Shown here: positions 29,842-39,847 of the stretch, in pieces
How positions within the stretch are numbered: position 1 is the first letter of the stretch
Layout: the number at the start of each line of letters is the position of its first letter
Origin: Catenovulum sp. 2E275
Lineage (GTDB): Bacteria; Pseudomonadota; Gammaproteobacteria; Enterobacterales; Alteromonadaceae
Reading direction: 5' to 3'
Assembly (NCBI RefSeq): GCF_025515275.1
Contig: NZ_JAOPFU010000005.1
Span: 1 to 64,000, forward strand
Length of the DNA: 64,000 bases
Program-made: the position numbers and the translations under genes
Notes under the pieces: model-generated
Databases searched by the model: none
Seen by the model: only the letters and a program-made list of their open reading frames with translations
Told to the model about the DNA's origin: nothing

Positions 29842-30303
29842 TTAATGACTGAACCCCGTTCGAATATTTATCATTTTAATTATTATCGAAATATCTACCT
29901 AACCAAAGCAACACAAAGTAAATTTGTTTATAGTTTACTTCACTCCTCAAAATCATTTTGCCTAGTATTGGGAGATAAAAGCCAGTCCTTTATTATATTA
30001 GCTCACTGACCACCCGCCTATTAAAGCGCTATTTATCCTATAAATGCAAATTTTTTTAAACTCACTAACCTGAGGTGTGCATAAGAAATGTTGAAGTAAG
30101 TTTCTCAACAATTGGATTAAATAATGCCAAACCAAGTTTATTTTACGTTCCAACGGACTATTTTCTGATGTGCAGCTCAGGTTAATTATCTTTATGTGCG
30201 ATTTGAGTTAACGAAATATTTATCCGATGTGTTTCTATCTGAGCTTTGTGCAGTTAAAATAAATCTATCTTGATTTAATCAAATAATAATTAGGAATTTA
30301 TCC
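29842..30303. other. 462-base intergenic region between the GGDEF-EAL gene and ettA
   Basis: Divergent promoter region. The right-hand part contains a short MITE copy (listed separately). The short plus-strand frame at 29812-30009 starts inside the other gene and shows no protein-like features. No clear promoter could be assigned. Confidence 0.5.
30067..30183. mobile_element. MITE-like element, copy 3 (short, 117 bp)
   Basis: Ends AACCTGAGGTGTGCATAAGA (left) and, on the other strand, AACCTGAGCTGCACATCAGA (right). It shares the internal stretch ACGTTCCAACG with copies 1 and 2 but lacks the long central palindrome; only the junction ACTATTTTC remains. No matching 4-bp direct repeat was seen at its ends, so the duplication has decayed or the element was rearranged. 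Confidence 0.75.
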
Positions 30304-31971
30304 ATGGCGCAATATGTTTATACCATGTCTCGGGTTGGAAAAATTGTTCCGCCGAAACGTGAAATCTTAAAAAATATCAACCTGTGTTTTTTCCCCGGTG
30401 CAAAAATTGGGGTTTTAGGTTTAAACGGGGCGGGTAAGTCAACCTTGCTTAGAATTATGGCTGGGATTGATACCGAAATTGAAGGTGAAGCGCGTGCTCA
30501 GCCAGGTATTAAAATTGGTTACCTGCCACAAGAGCCGCAACTTGATCCAACCAAAAATGTTAGAGAAAACATTGAAGAAGCTGTTTCTGTCGTCAAAAAT
30601 GCAATTGCCAGATTAGATCAAGTTTATGCAGAATACGCTGAACCAGATGCTGATTTTGATGCGTTAGCCAAAGAGCAAGGCGAGTTAGAAGCCATTATTC
30701 AGGCAACTGACGGCCATAATATTGAAAACATGCTAGAGCGTGCCGCCGATGCACTTCGTCTACCACCTTGGGATGCCGATGTTAATAAATTATCCGGTGG
30801 TGAAAGACGCCGAGTCGCTTTATGCCGTTTATTACTCGAAAAACCAGATATGTTATTACTGGACGAACCAACTAACCACTTGGATGCAGAATCGGTTGCA
30901 TGGTTAGAGCGCTTCTTACACGATTACGAAGGTACAGTAGTTGCTATTACCCACGATAGATATTTCTTAGATAATGTTGCCGGTTGGATTTTAGAACTTG
31001 ACCGTGGTCAGGGGATTCCGTGGGAAGGTAACTACTCTTCTTGGCTTGAGCAAAAAGATGCTCGTTTAGAGCAAGAAGAAAAAGCCGAAAATGCACGCCA
31101 GCGTTCAATTAAACAAGAGCTTGAATGGGTGCGTAATAACCCGAAAGGTCGTCAGGCAAAAAGCAAAGCACGTATGGCTCGTTTTGAAGAGCTTAATAAC
31201 CAAGACTTCCAACGCCGTAACGAAACCAACGAACTCTATATTCCACCGGGTGAACGTTTAGGCGATAAGGTTATTGAAGTTAAAAACCTTAAAAAATCTT
31301 ACGGCGACAGAGTATTAATTGATGATTTAAGCTTTAGCATGCCAAAAGGTGCGATTGTTGGCATTATCGGCCCTAATGGTGCAGGTAAATCAACATTATT
31401 CAGAATGTTATCCGGCAAAGAACAAGCTGACGGTGGTGAAGTGATTGTGGGTGACACTGTAAAATTATCAAGTGTTGAGCAGTTCCGCGATGATATGAAT
31501 GATAACAATACGGTTTGGCAAGAAATTTCCGACGGTCAGGATGTGATTCAAATCGGCAGCTTTGAAATTAACAGCCGTGCTTATGTAAGCCGCTTTAACT
31601 TTAAAGGCTCTGATCAACAAAAACGCATTGGCGAATTATCTGGTGGTGAACGCAACCGTGTACATTTAGCTAAATTATTAAAAGCAGGCGGTAACGTTTT
31701 ACTACTGGATGAACCAACTAACGATTTAGACGTTGAAACCCTGCGTGCATTGGAAAACGCTTTATTAGATTTTCCGGGCTGTGCTATGGTGATTTCGCAT
31801 GACCGTTGGTTCCTTGACCGAATTGCGACCCATATTCTGGATTACCGTGACGAAGGACAAGTTAACTTCTACGAAGGTAACTACACAGATTATGAAGCTT
31901 GGTTAAAACAAACTTTAGGTGAAGATGCTGTATTGAATCCGCATCGGATTAAATACAAAAAAATATCTTAA
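30304..31971 (+). CDS. ettA: Energy-dependent translational throttle protein EttA
   Basis: A 555-residue ABC-F ATPase that binds the ribosomal E site and gates early elongation according to ATP/ADP ratio. Two ATPase domains: Walker A GLNGAGKST near residue 39 and GPNGAGKST near 357; signatures LSGGERRRV and LSGGERNRV; Walker B with DEPTNHLD and DEPTNDLD. The first domain has the EttA arm insertion and the linker with RQAKSKARMARFEELN. Length equals the E. coli protein. AGGA is 9 bases before the ATG. Confidence 0.97.
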   Translation: MAQYVYTMSRVGKIVPPKREILKNINLCFFPGAKIGVLGLNGAGKSTLLRIMAGIDTEIEGEARAQPGIKIGYLPQEPQLDPTKNVRENIEEAVSVVKNAIARLDQVYAEYAEPDADFDALAKEQGELEAIIQATDGHNIENMLERAADALRLPPWDADVNKLSGGERRRVALCRLLLEKPDMLLLDEPTNHLDAESVAWLERFLHDYEGTVVAITHDRYFLDNVAGWILELDRGQGIPWEGNYSSWLEQKDARLEQEEKAENARQRSIKQELEWVRNNPKGRQAKSKARMARFEELNNQDFQRRNETNELYIPPGERLGDKVIEVKNLKKSYGDRVLIDDLSFSMPKGAIVGIIGPNGAGKSTLFRMLSGKEQADGGEVIVGDTVKLSSVEQFRDDMNDNNTVWQEISDGQDVIQIGSFEINSRAYVSRFNFKGSDQQKRIGELSGGERNRVHLAKLLKAGGNVLLLDEPTNDLDVETLRALENALLDFPGCAMVISHDRWFLDRIATHILDYRDEGQVNFYEGNYTDYEAWLKQTLGEDAVLNPHRIKYKKIS

Positions 31972-31972
31972 C

Positions 31973-32042
31973 GGTTTTACTCACTCTTGGTTAAATCCAA
32001 GCTAGAGTAAAACTTGGTTAAACCAAATTAAGCTTAACCAAG
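31973..32042. repeat. Two adjacent hairpins after ettA
   Basis: GGTTTTACTC ... GAGTAAAAC with an inner CTTGG/CCAAG stem (about 31973-32011), then AACTTGGTTA / TAACCAAGTT (about 32010-32043), sharing bases so the two folds may exclude each other. Immediately after the ettA stop. Likely mRNA 3'-end structure; the true terminator seems to be the next hairpin. Confidence 0.5.
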
Positions 32043-32063
32043 TTCTCATTATCACCACTTAAA

Positions 32064-32090
32064 AGCAGCAAGCCATTGCTGCTTTTTTTT
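32064..32090 (+). terminator. ettA terminator
   Basis: AGCAGCAA / TTGCTGCT stem with a GCCA loop followed by eight T residues: a classical Rho-independent terminator. Confidence 0.88.
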
Positions 32091-32132
32091 ATATGCGCTA
32101 TCTTTAAGTTTTATTTATCAATAAAAAATAAT

Positions 32133-32513
32133 ATGAACGAGCGCAGACACTTTACCCGATTTTTTTTCGCCAAACAGGCTGTTTTAAGTCATGACCATGA
32201 CGACTGGTATGTCGATTTAATTGACTTATCATTAAATGGTGCTTTGGTTAGTTACCCTGAAAATGCCCTGCCGTCGCAACTTAATCATCAGGATACATTT
32301 AAATTAAGTTTTTCATTAACGGACAATGCTGATATTGAAATATCAATGACAGTGAATATAGTGCATATTGAACCCAGTGTTTTGGGGCTACAATGTCAGC
32401 AAATGGATATTGAAAGTGCCACTCATTTACGCAGAATTGTTGAGTTAAACTTGGCCGATCAAACCTTGTTACAACGTGAGTTACAGCATTTAATAGAAGA
32501 TAGGCAAATATAA
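32133..32513 (+). CDS. PilZ-domain c-di-GMP receptor
   Basis: A 126-residue single-domain PilZ protein. The c-di-GMP contacts are intact: RRHFTR (RxxxR, residues 5-9) at the N-terminus and DLSLNG (D/NxSxxG) near residue 34. The ATG at 32133 is preferred over a frame opening 57 bases upstream inside the ettA terminator, because it places RxxxR at the N-terminus as in the family. Likely an adaptor that changes partner behaviour on c-di-GMP binding. Confidence 0.88.
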   Translation: MNERRHFTRFFFAKQAVLSHDHDDWYVDLIDLSLNGALVSYPENALPSQLNHQDTFKLSFSLTDNADIEISMTVNIVHIEPSVLGLQCQQMDIESATHLRRIVELNLADQTLLQRELQHLIEDRQI

Positions 32514-32525
32514 GAATTGAACAAT

Positions 32526-32552
32526 AAAAAACAGAGGCAAGCCTCTGTTTTT
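32526..32552. terminator. Bidirectional terminator between PilZ gene and grpE
   Basis: AAAAACAGAGGC AA GCCTCTGTTTTT: a nearly perfect palindrome with a two-base centre, serving both convergent genes. Confidence 0.88.
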
Positions 32553-32582
32553 AAAATATAAATTAAATAAGCTACTGAGCAA

Positions 32583-33185
32583 TTAAGCCTGAGTATCAAC
32601 CCCGCCAGCCGCAGAGACAATCACCATAGCCGGGCGTAATAAACGACCATTAATGGTGTAACCTTTTTGCAAGCAATCAATAATTGCATTTGGTGCAACA
32701 TCTGGATTTGGGATCATAGACATAGCTTGATGAAGCTCTGGATTTAACGCATCTCCCTGCGCTGGAGCGACAATTTCAATACCAAACTTAGCTAAAGTTG
32801 AATCAAAACTCTTTTGCGTTAATTCAATGCCCTCAATCATAGGCACTAGCGCTTCATTTGATTTATCTGCTGCATCTAATGCGCGTTGTAAATTATCAAC
32901 AATTGGTAATAACTCACCGGCAAATTTTTCTAACGCAAATTTATGAGCTTTTTCAACATCCTGCGCACTACGGCGACGAATATTTTCAACTTCTGCTTTA
33001 GCACGAACTACAGAATCCTGTTGTTCTGTCACTTTGGCTTCAGCTTGTGCCAGTTTAGCTTCTAGTTCAGCTATTTTCTGCTCTTGTTCGTTTACTGTTT
33101 CTGTATTTTCAGTTGATGCCTGTTGTGCTTCTTGAGCTGCTTCAACCTGCTCTTCTACTTGAGTATCTTGTGGTTCATTACTCAT
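32583..33185 (-). CDS. grpE: GrpE, nucleotide exchange factor of DnaK
   Basis: A 200-residue co-chaperone. An acidic, Gln-rich N-terminus is followed by a long coiled coil (about 38-95, [17 protein letters not shown]) and the GrpE beta domain ([20 protein letters not shown]; ending [12 protein letters not shown]). The start at ATG 33185 is chosen over a GTG at 33212; GGAG lies 10 bases upstream and the MSNEPQ... start is family-like. It follows hrcA but has its own sigma-32 type promoter. dnaK and dnaJ are not adjacent. Confidence 0.95.
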   Translation of the reverse strand: MSNEPQDTQVEEQVEAAQEAQQASTENTETVNEQEQKIAELEAKLAQAEAKVTEQQDSVVRAKAEVENIRRRSAQDVEKAHKFALEKFAGELLPIVDNLQRALDAADKSNEALVPMIEGIELTQKSFDSTLAKFGIEIVAPAQGDALNPELHQAMSMIPNPDVAPNAIIDCLQKGYTINGRLLRPAMVIVSAAGGVDTQA

Positions 33186-33231
33186 CTTTTTAAAACTCCA
33201 AAACGGTTTCACTTAACGAATTTCCTCAATT

Positions 33232-33257
33232 ATGGGGACTATCTTAACTGATTCAAG
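33232..33257 (-). promoter_or_regulatory. grpE: Sigma-32 (RpoH) promoter of grpE, partly inside hrcA
   Basis: On the minus strand, CTTGAA (33257-33252), 14 bases, then CCCCATAA (33237-33230). This matches the heat-shock sigma factor consensus CTTGAA-N13/14-CCCCATNT in both boxes and spacing. The -35 box lies in the last codons of hrcA; the expected start of transcription is about 40 bases before the grpE ATG. Confidence 0.8.
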
Positions 33258-34282
33258 GCTGATGTTAATAATTTAGAAGTCATATCAACAATTGGGATCA
33301 CTTTTTGATAGTCCATCCGTGTTGGCCCAATCACCGCAAGGCTACCAACAATCTTTCCATTTGCATGATAAGGTGCACTAATTAAACTACATTCTGATAG
33401 CGTTTCAATCCCTGTTTCTTCCCCAATAAAAATTTTAATACCTTTTTCATCACGGCACCTTTGCATAATATCTACAACCAGATTTTTTTCTGAAATCGCC
33501 TCAAATACCGCTTTAATTTTAGTTAATTGTGGGCTGATATTTTCGTTTAATAAATGGTTTTGTCCGGCAACCACTACATGGTTATTATTTGCTTGGGTAT
33601 GCTGCTCTGCAGTTAAAGTTAAATCGGTTAAATAATTTAATTGCGCATCATTTTTGGCAAGCTCTTTAATTTGTTTATAACCCTGACTCAACGTTTTGCC
33701 AGATAAAACCATATTCATCAATACCGACATTTTGTTTAAGGTATTGCTATCTATTGCAACTGGTAAATCCAGCACTTTGTTTTGAATCTCACCATTTTGT
33801 AATACAATAATTGCCATTAAGCGTTTTGCGCCTAAATGAACAAATTCAATTTTTTCAATTGCTTGTTCCGCTTGCTGAGGCACAGAAACTAAACTGGTTA
33901 AATGAGTTACTTCGGATAATAATTTGGACGCTTGCTGACAAACCTGTGCTGTCGATAACTGGGTTTGCAATAACACTTTTTCAAAATCCGGCAATTGATT
34001 TTGTTTGATAAACTGCTCAAATGATTGTGCGGTTAATAACTCATCAACAAATAAGCGTAAGCCAAGTGCGGTTGGGATTCGGCCAGCCGAAGTATGCGGC
34101 GATTTTAACAGTCCGGCTTTTTCCAGTGTCATCATGACATTTCTGACAGTTGCCGAGCTTGCCGAAATAGATTCCACTTCGGCCAAATGCTTAGATGAAA
34201 CCGGCTGACCTTGAGTTAAATATTGCTCAATTAATACGCGTAAAACTTGTAGTGCTCTTGAATTTAAATTTACATTGGTCAT
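33239..34282 (-). CDS. hrcA: Heat-inducible transcription repressor HrcA
   Basis: A 347-residue HrcA-family repressor. N-terminal winged helix (about 5-75) with ASSATVRNVMMTLEKAGLL and the family motif PHTSAGRIPTALGLRLFVDELL near 58-79; then the GAF-like dimerisation domain, with GEETGIETLSECSLISAPY near 285 and IGPTRMDYQKVIPIVD near 318. GGTGAG lies 5 bases before the start. HrcA classically binds CIRCE repeats; none was found in the upstream 130 bases. It sits between grpE and nadK, which are direct divergent neighbours in E. coli. Confidence 0.9.
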   Translation of the reverse strand: MTNVNLNSRALQVLRVLIEQYLTQGQPVSSKHLAEVESISASSATVRNVMMTLEKAGLLKSPHTSAGRIPTALGLRLFVDELLTAQSFEQFIKQNQLPDFEKVLLQTQLSTAQVCQQASKLLSEVTHLTSLVSVPQQAEQAIEKIEFVHLGAKRLMAIIVLQNGEIQNKVLDLPVAIDSNTLNKMSVLMNMVLSGKTLSQGYKQIKELAKNDAQLNYLTDLTLTAEQHTQANNNHVVVAGQNHLLNENISPQLTKIKAVFEAISEKNLVVDIMQRCRDEKGIKIFIGEETGIETLSECSLISAPYHANGKIVGSLAVIGPTRMDYQKVIPIVDMTSKLLTSALNQLR

Positions 34283-34413
34283 TATTACTCACCAATTACT
34301 CAAATTTTTTATAAATTTATTTAATTTATATGAGGCGTATTAGATAAATTTCAATTATTTATTGATAAACTTATCGCCAAAATATATTTAAAGCTAAGGA
34401 TTACCCCACTCAG

Positions 34414-35295
34414 ATGGCTAAAATATTTAACAAAATTGGCATTGTCGGTAAAGCTAATCATCCAGAAACCCAGCAAACCGTTGAAGTGCTGCATCGCTTT
34501 TTAACCGAGCAAGGCTGTGAAGTTTATATTGAGCAAAGAGTGGCCATTAATGAGCAAAATAATGCGATCAAAGCGCTTAATTTAGTTGAGCTTGGCGAGT
34601 TTTGTGATTTAGTCATTGTGGTCGGTGGTGATGGGAATATGCTTGGTGCTGCCCGTGTATTGTCCAGATTTGATACTGCAGTTATTGGCATTAACCGCGG
34701 CAACCTTGGCTTTTTAACAGATATTCATCCCGATGCTTGCGAAGCTGTGCTTAGCCAAGTATTAAAAGGTGAGTTTTCAACCGAAGAAAGATTTTTACTC
34801 GAAGTTGAAGTACATCGGCATGATCAGGTAAAAGCGACTAACAGTGCAGTTAACGAAGCCGTTTTGCACTCGGATAAAGTTGCTCACATGATTGAGTTTG
34901 AAGTGTATATAAATGATAAATTTGTATTTAGCCAACGTGCCGATGGTTTAATTATGAGTACACCGACTGGCTCAACTGCTTATTCGTTATCTGGCGGCGG
35001 CCCCATTTTAACCCCAAATTTAAATGCTATTTGTTTATTGCCTATGTTTCCGCATTCATTAGCTAACCGGCCTTTAGTGGTAGATGCAAATTCGGATTTA
35101 CGCTTGGTCGTTTCTAATAAAGCACAGGCGCAATTGGGGGTTACTTGTGATGGTCATGTGACTTTACCGGTTTTACAAGGTGATGAAGTCAGAATTAAAA
35201 AATCGCCTCATTTGCTAAAATTAATTCACCCTAAAGACTATAGTTATTTTAGTGTATTAAGAAGAAAATTAAATTGGGGCAGTAAACTATATTAG
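34414..35295 (+). CDS. nadK: NAD kinase
   Basis: A 293-residue ATP-dependent NAD kinase making NADP. Motifs: [14 protein letters not shown] near residue 69, [10 protein letters not shown] near 95, NEAVLH near 149 and [16 protein letters not shown] near 181. Length and order match the E. coli enzyme. Divergent from hrcA with a 131-base shared upstream region. Confidence 0.97.
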   Translation: MAKIFNKIGIVGKANHPETQQTVEVLHRFLTEQGCEVYIEQRVAINEQNNAIKALNLVELGEFCDLVIVVGGDGNMLGAARVLSRFDTAVIGINRGNLGFLTDIHPDACEAVLSQVLKGEFSTEERFLLEVEVHRHDQVKATNSAVNEAVLHSDKVAHMIEFEVYINDKFVFSQRADGLIMSTPTGSTAYSLSGGGPILTPNLNAICLLPMFPHSLANRPLVVDANSDLRLVVSNKAQAQLGVTCDGHVTLPVLQGDEVRIKKSPHLLKLIHPKDYSYFSVLRRKLNWGSKLY

Positions 35296-35421
35296 TTTAT
35301 TTGCAGTATATAATATAAATTAAAATCAGTTACCCGCTACATAATATTAAACAGGGAGGCAGATAAAGTGCCTATTCAATCAGGATGAATTTGCTAGCAG
35401 TGACACTTTGAGCAGTATGCC

Positions 35422-38400
35422 ATGAACTATATCCAAAACCTGTTTTTTATTCCTCAAAACAGTTTATTAACTGACGGCAGCTATAATATTTGGCTGGTCA
35501 TTCTGTCGGTTTTTGTTGCTGTATTATCTTCTCATATTGGCCTACAGGTTTCCGAACTTGCAGCTAATGCGCGGACTCAATTACGTAAACATGTATCTTT
35601 ATTAAGTGGAGCTTTAGCATTAGGTGGTGGAGTATGGTCAATGCACTTTATTGGTATGCTCGCTTTTAGCTTATGTACAGAAATACACTATGATTGGGGG
35701 ATCACTCTTGCATCAATCATTCCTTCTATCCTAGCCTCTAAAATTGCATTAAGAATTATCAGTGAGAACCAGATTAACAAATGTAAGTTGTTAATCGGAG
35801 GGATTTTAGTTGGCGCTGGCATAGGTACTATGCATTATCTAGGCATGGCTGCCATGCAAATGGCCCCTTTGTTAAGATATGACCTAAGTTTATTTGCATT
35901 ATCAATTGTAGTTGCTGTTGTACTAGCCATTTTGTCACTCTGGATTAAATTTGCATTAAATAACTCTAAGCGACGTCAATTTTCTAATTTAACTGTGAAT
36001 TTACTGGCCAGTATTGTTATGGGCTGTGCTATATCAGGAATGCACTATACAGGAATGGCTGCAGCTCGCTTTGTCCTACCTCCAGGCATGGAGCTATCGG
36101 GCCAACCTGATGAAATATCTCTTTATTTAGGCATTGGCATTGGCAGCCTTACAATGGTAATAATCAGTTTGGTTTTAGCCGTTAATTATATTTTCAGATA
36201 TAGAGATTTAACTCGACAAGCAAGTAATAATGAGAGCCGGATTAAGGCTATTATGGACACTGCCATAGATGGTATTTTAACAATGGATAAATATGGCATT
36301 ATCTTGAGTGCAAATCAGGCAACAAAAAATTTATTTGGCTGGGATGAAGAAAAGCTCAAAGGGAAAAACATTGCACATTTACTTCCTGAAGAGTTGCAAC
36401 AAGAATTTGAACATCAGCTAACTACAGGTGACAATCAATTTGTTGGTAAAAGCCGAGATATCAGAGTCAAGCATAAGCAAGGGCATATGGTTGATGTGCG
36501 CATCGCAGTTGGCAAAGTGATACTGGGTAGTGAAACCTTATTTGTGGCTATTGCTTCAGATCTAACTGACCGTATAAAAATGGAAGCGGCAGTACGCGAA
36601 AATGAAAGTAAATTCAGATCTCTTATTACGAATATACCCGGTATTGCATTTCGTTGTATTGATGAAGATAACTGGCCAATGGTATATATCAGCAACGCTG
36701 TCGAAACAATTACAGGCTACTCGGCCGACGATTTTCAACTCCCCAACCCCATACGCTCTTTTAAAGAACTTATCCACCCTGCAGACATTGATAATGTGAT
36801 GGTATATCACGATCAAGGAAGAAGTTATACACTTGAATACCGAATTTTTACGAAAGATGGTGCAATTCGTTGGATGCTAGAATACGGTAGTCAAATTGAT
36901 GACCCTTTAATTAGTTCAAAAACCTGTTTAGATGGCTTTATCATGGATATCACCGACCGAAAGATTATGGAAGATGAATTGAGGGAAGCTAAAGAAATTG
37001 CAGAACAGGCAGCTTCAGCTCGTGCCGCTTTTACAGCCAACATGAGTCATGAAATCAGAACACCGATGAATGCCATTATCGGTTTTAGCGATATTTTATT
37101 GGATACAGAGCTAAATAAAGAACAATTCAAACACCTTCAAACTATTAATCAATCAGCCAAATCATTACTTCATTTATTAAATGATATTTTAGACAGTGCC
37201 AAATTAGAGAAAGGTAAATTTGAACTGGATATAAGAGACTTTGATTTAGTTGAAGAAGTAGATGCCGTTGTTTCAACTCTATACATTGAAGCTAAAAAGA
37301 AAGGAATTCAATTAACAACTGAATTATCTCCCACACTTTCCAATTGTTATTTGGGAGATCCAGATAGAATCCGTCAAGTTCTCACTAATTTAATAGGTAA
37401 TGCAATTAAATTTACCCCTAAAGGCAATGTATCAGTAAAAGTACAGAGTAATAATAACTTGATAGAAGTTATTATTAAAGATACAGGTATTGGCATGAGC
37501 CAGGCTCAAGTTAACAATATCTTTAATGCTTACGCTCAAGCTGATTCCTCTATTAGCAGAAGGTTTGGAGGCACCGGCCTTGGCACAACAATTAGCCATA
37601 AACTAGTAGAGCTAATGAATGGCCAAATTAAAGTTGAAAGTGAACTTAATCGAGGAAGTATTTTTACAGTTATCCTTCCATTACCTATTAGCGATAGATG
37701 TAAACTTAAACATTTACCACAACAGAATATATCACTACCAAATTTAAAAGTATTAATTGTCGATGATATTCAACAAAATATTGATTTGTTGACAGTTATG
37801 CTAAAACGTCAAGGTCATCAAGTATTGACTGCTAGAGATGGCGTACAAGCCTTATTACGCATGGAGAAAAACCCAGATATTGATATCGTCCTTATGGATA
37901 TTCAAATGCCTGTCATGGATGGGTTAACTGCAGCAAGAAGTCGACGCGAGTTTGAATTACAGAATAATCTAAAAGTTATTCCTATTATTGCCCTAACGGC
38001 AAGTGTTATGGAAAATGATAAATTTGAAGCTAAACAAGCAGGTATGAATGGTTTTGCCAACAAGCCGGTAGATCTAGATTTATTAAATCAGGAAATGGCA
38101 AAAGTATTAAACTTAGACCTAATGCCAATAGTAGAAGGTACTCGCCATCAAGATTTAACCCTAATCAACCTCAAAAAAGGATGTCAACTTTGGGGCGACG
38201 AACAAAGTTATTTGCAAGAGTTAAAGCGCTTTGTGCAAAATCATTTATCAACAACCAATGATTGTTACCATTTTATAGATAATCAAGATTGGAATGGATT
38301 AAAGCAACTTGTCCATAATCTAAAAGGGTTATCTGGTAACTTAGCTTTGCTCCCATTAATGAATAATTTTGAAAAAATAGAAAAGAGTCTTCAAAAACAA

Positions 38401-38736
38401 GAAATTGAAGAAATAAAATTAATTTTAGATAAAATAAATCACCAAATTAAACAAGTTTTACAGTACACGAACTCATATTTTGAACAGCAAGATGAAAAGT
38501 CTGAACAGATTACTGGCAATTCAAATCAGTCACAACTAAACCTTATAAATGAATTAATTAATTTATTAGAAAACAGTGAGGTCGATGATGATCTACTGGA
38601 TAATTTATTAGGCGGCTCAAAAGCCAATGTTAAAGATCAAATTGAATTAATTGTGAACTATGTGAATGATTTTGAGTTTGAACTTGCATTAACTGAATTG
38701 AAGCAGTTGAAAAAAGCAATAGAGCAGGAAAATTAA
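35422..38736 (+). CDS. MHYT-PAS-PAS hybrid sensor histidine kinase with REC and HPT
   Basis: A 1104-residue membrane kinase. Residues about 15-260 form a seven-helix MHYT sensor with the repeated His motifs [18 protein letters not shown] and [11 protein letters not shown], proposed to bind copper and sense gases. Two PAS domains follow (about 270-385 and 395-515). The H-box [12 protein letters not shown] puts the phospho-His at 543; the ATPase has NLIGNAIKF and DTGIGM. A receiver (774-895) has Asp about 826 in [11 protein letters not shown]. The HPT domain has His965 in [11 protein letters not shown]. It is a full internal phosphorelay, and its stop overlaps the following HD-GYP gene. Confidence 0.93.
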   Translation: MNYIQNLFFIPQNSLLTDGSYNIWLVILSVFVAVLSSHIGLQVSELAANARTQLRKHVSLLSGALALGGGVWSMHFIGMLAFSLCTEIHYDWGITLASIIPSILASKIALRIISENQINKCKLLIGGILVGAGIGTMHYLGMAAMQMAPLLRYDLSLFALSIVVAVVLAILSLWIKFALNNSKRRQFSNLTVNLLASIVMGCAISGMHYTGMAAARFVLPPGMELSGQPDEISLYLGIGIGSLTMVIISLVLAVNYIFRYRDLTRQASNNESRIKAIMDTAIDGILTMDKYGIILSANQATKNLFGWDEEKLKGKNIAHLLPEELQQEFEHQLTTGDNQFVGKSRDIRVKHKQGHMVDVRIAVGKVILGSETLFVAIASDLTDRIKMEAAVRENESKFRSLITNIPGIAFRCIDEDNWPMVYISNAVETITGYSADDFQLPNPIRSFKELIHPADIDNVMVYHDQGRSYTLEYRIFTKDGAIRWMLEYGSQIDDPLISSKTCLDGFIMDITDRKIMEDELREAKEIAEQAASARAAFTANMSHEIRTPMNAIIGFSDILLDTELNKEQFKHLQTINQSAKSLLHLLNDILDSAKLEKGKFELDIRDFDLVEEVDAVVSTLYIEAKKKGIQLTTELSPTLSNCYLGDPDRIRQVLTNLIGNAIKFTPKGNVSVKVQSNNNLIEVIIKDTGIGMSQAQVNNIFNAYAQADSSISRRFGGTGLGTTISHKLVELMNGQIKVESELNRGSIFTVILPLPISDRCKLKHLPQQNISLPNLKVLIVDDIQQNIDLLTVMLKRQGHQVLTARDGVQALLRMEKNPDIDIVLMDIQMPVMDGLTAARSRREFELQNNLKVIPIIALTASVMENDKFEAKQAGMNGFANKPVDLDLLNQEMAKVLNLDLMPIVEGTRHQDLTLINLKKGCQLWGDEQSYLQELKRFVQNHLSTTNDCYHFIDNQDWNGLKQLVHNLKGLSGNLALLPLMNNFEKIEKSLQKQEIEEIKLILDKINHQIKQVLQYTNSYFEQQDEKSEQITGNSNQSQLNLINELINLLENSEVDDDLLDNLLGGSKANVKDQIELIVNYVNDFEFELALTELKQLKKAIEQEN

Positions 38737-39728
38737 TGTCCCAGCATATTGAAAATAAAGAAAAAGTATTAATAGTCGATGATGAACCCGCAAATTTACG
38801 GGTTCTGAAAAATATTTTGCAAACTGACTATAGATTGATTTTCGCAAAGAATGGCGAAGATGCAATCAAGCTGGTAGCTAAAGATAGACCTAACTTGATC
38901 TTACTAGATATAATGATGCCTGACATTTCCGGCTTTGATGTCTGTAAGAAACTCAAAGCTGATACCTCTACCAAAAATATTCCTATCATTTTTGTTTCAG
39001 CCCTTTCTGAAGAAATTGATGAAGCTGCCGGATTTGAGCTAGGTGCAGTAGACTATATAACTAAACCTGTTTCAGCCACAATTGTAAAAGCAAGAGTAAA
39101 AAATCATTTATCATTAGTTCAAGCGGAAGAGTTAAAACGAACCCAATTGCAAGTTATTCAAGTGCTTGGGCGTGCATCAGAGTATAAAGATAATGAAACA
39201 GGCATGCATGTAATCCGTATGAGTCACTACTCCAAAATAATTGCTCTAGCTTTAGGTTTCACAGAAAATCAGGCGGATTTACTTTTGCATGCAGCACCAA
39301 TGCACGATGTCGGTAAAATAGGTATTCCTGATAGTATAATGTTAAAGCCTGCTCGTTTAACTGATGAGGAAATGAACATTATGCGTACACACCCGCAAAT
39401 TGGCGCTGATATTTTAGGAGACGGTGACTCTGATTTGCTCAAACTCGCTCGAACAATTGCTTTAACACACCATGAAAAGTGGGATGGTACTGGTTATCCC
39501 AATAATCTAAAAGGAGATGATATCCCCATAGAAGGACGAATTGTCGCACTTGCGGATGTATTTGATGCACTAACCAGTAAACGCCCATACAAAGAAGCAT
39601 GGAGTATTGAGAAAACTCTCGATTTCATCCACTCTCAAAAAGGAGCTCATTTTGATCCTGTTTTGGTGGATTTACTGAATCAAGAAATAGATAAAATCTT
39701 AGAAGTTTATCATAAGTGGCAGGAATAA
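38736..39728 (+). CDS. RpfG-type response regulator with HD-GYP phosphodiesterase
   Basis: A 330-residue protein: receiver domain with Asp58 (LILLDIMMPD), then an HD-GYP domain that degrades c-di-GMP. Catalytic motifs are intact: HDVGKIGIPD near residue 190 and HHEKWDGTGYPNNLKG near 247, including the GYP triplet. The ATG overlaps the stop of the MHYT kinase by one base, so kinase HPT to REC58 transfer is the obvious circuit: a membrane signal controlling c-di-GMP breakdown. Confidence 0.93.
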   Translation: MSQHIENKEKVLIVDDEPANLRVLKNILQTDYRLIFAKNGEDAIKLVAKDRPNLILLDIMMPDISGFDVCKKLKADTSTKNIPIIFVSALSEEIDEAAGFELGAVDYITKPVSATIVKARVKNHLSLVQAEELKRTQLQVIQVLGRASEYKDNETGMHVIRMSHYSKIIALALGFTENQADLLLHAAPMHDVGKIGIPDSIMLKPARLTDEEMNIMRTHPQIGADILGDGDSDLLKLARTIALTHHEKWDGTGYPNNLKGDDIPIEGRIVALADVFDALTSKRPYKEAWSIEKTLDFIHSQKGAHFDPVLVDLLNQEIDKILEVYHKWQE

Positions 39729-39806
39729 TTTTCCGTCTTTCTTCGTTATTTTTCTTACAAGTAAATCATGCGATTAGGTACAGAAAAATGCCGGATAGAC
39801 GGAAAT
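39729..39806. repeat. Solo long palindrome related to the MITE centre
   Basis: Outer arms TTTCCGTCT (39730-39738) and AGACGGAAA (39797-39805), inner arms ATTTTTCT (39748-39755) and AGAAAAAT (39782-39789), and a partly symmetric centre. The sequence GATTAGGTACAGAAAAATGCC is shared almost exactly with the centre of MITE copies 1 and 2, but no MITE ends are present. It starts right after the HD-GYP stop and may act as its transcription terminator. Confidence 0.75.
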
Positions 39807-39847
39807 CGTTTAATTAGTTACACTTTCTTATAACAGTTTTAATTAGT

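Noticed and set aside
29812-30009. 65-residue plus-strand frame
   Set aside because: Starts inside the GGDEF-EAL gene on the other strand, has no ribosome site and no protein-like features.
34283-34413. CIRCE operator for HrcA
   Set aside because: Looked for TTAGCACTC or GAGTGCTAA; only loose partial matches were seen, so none is annotated.
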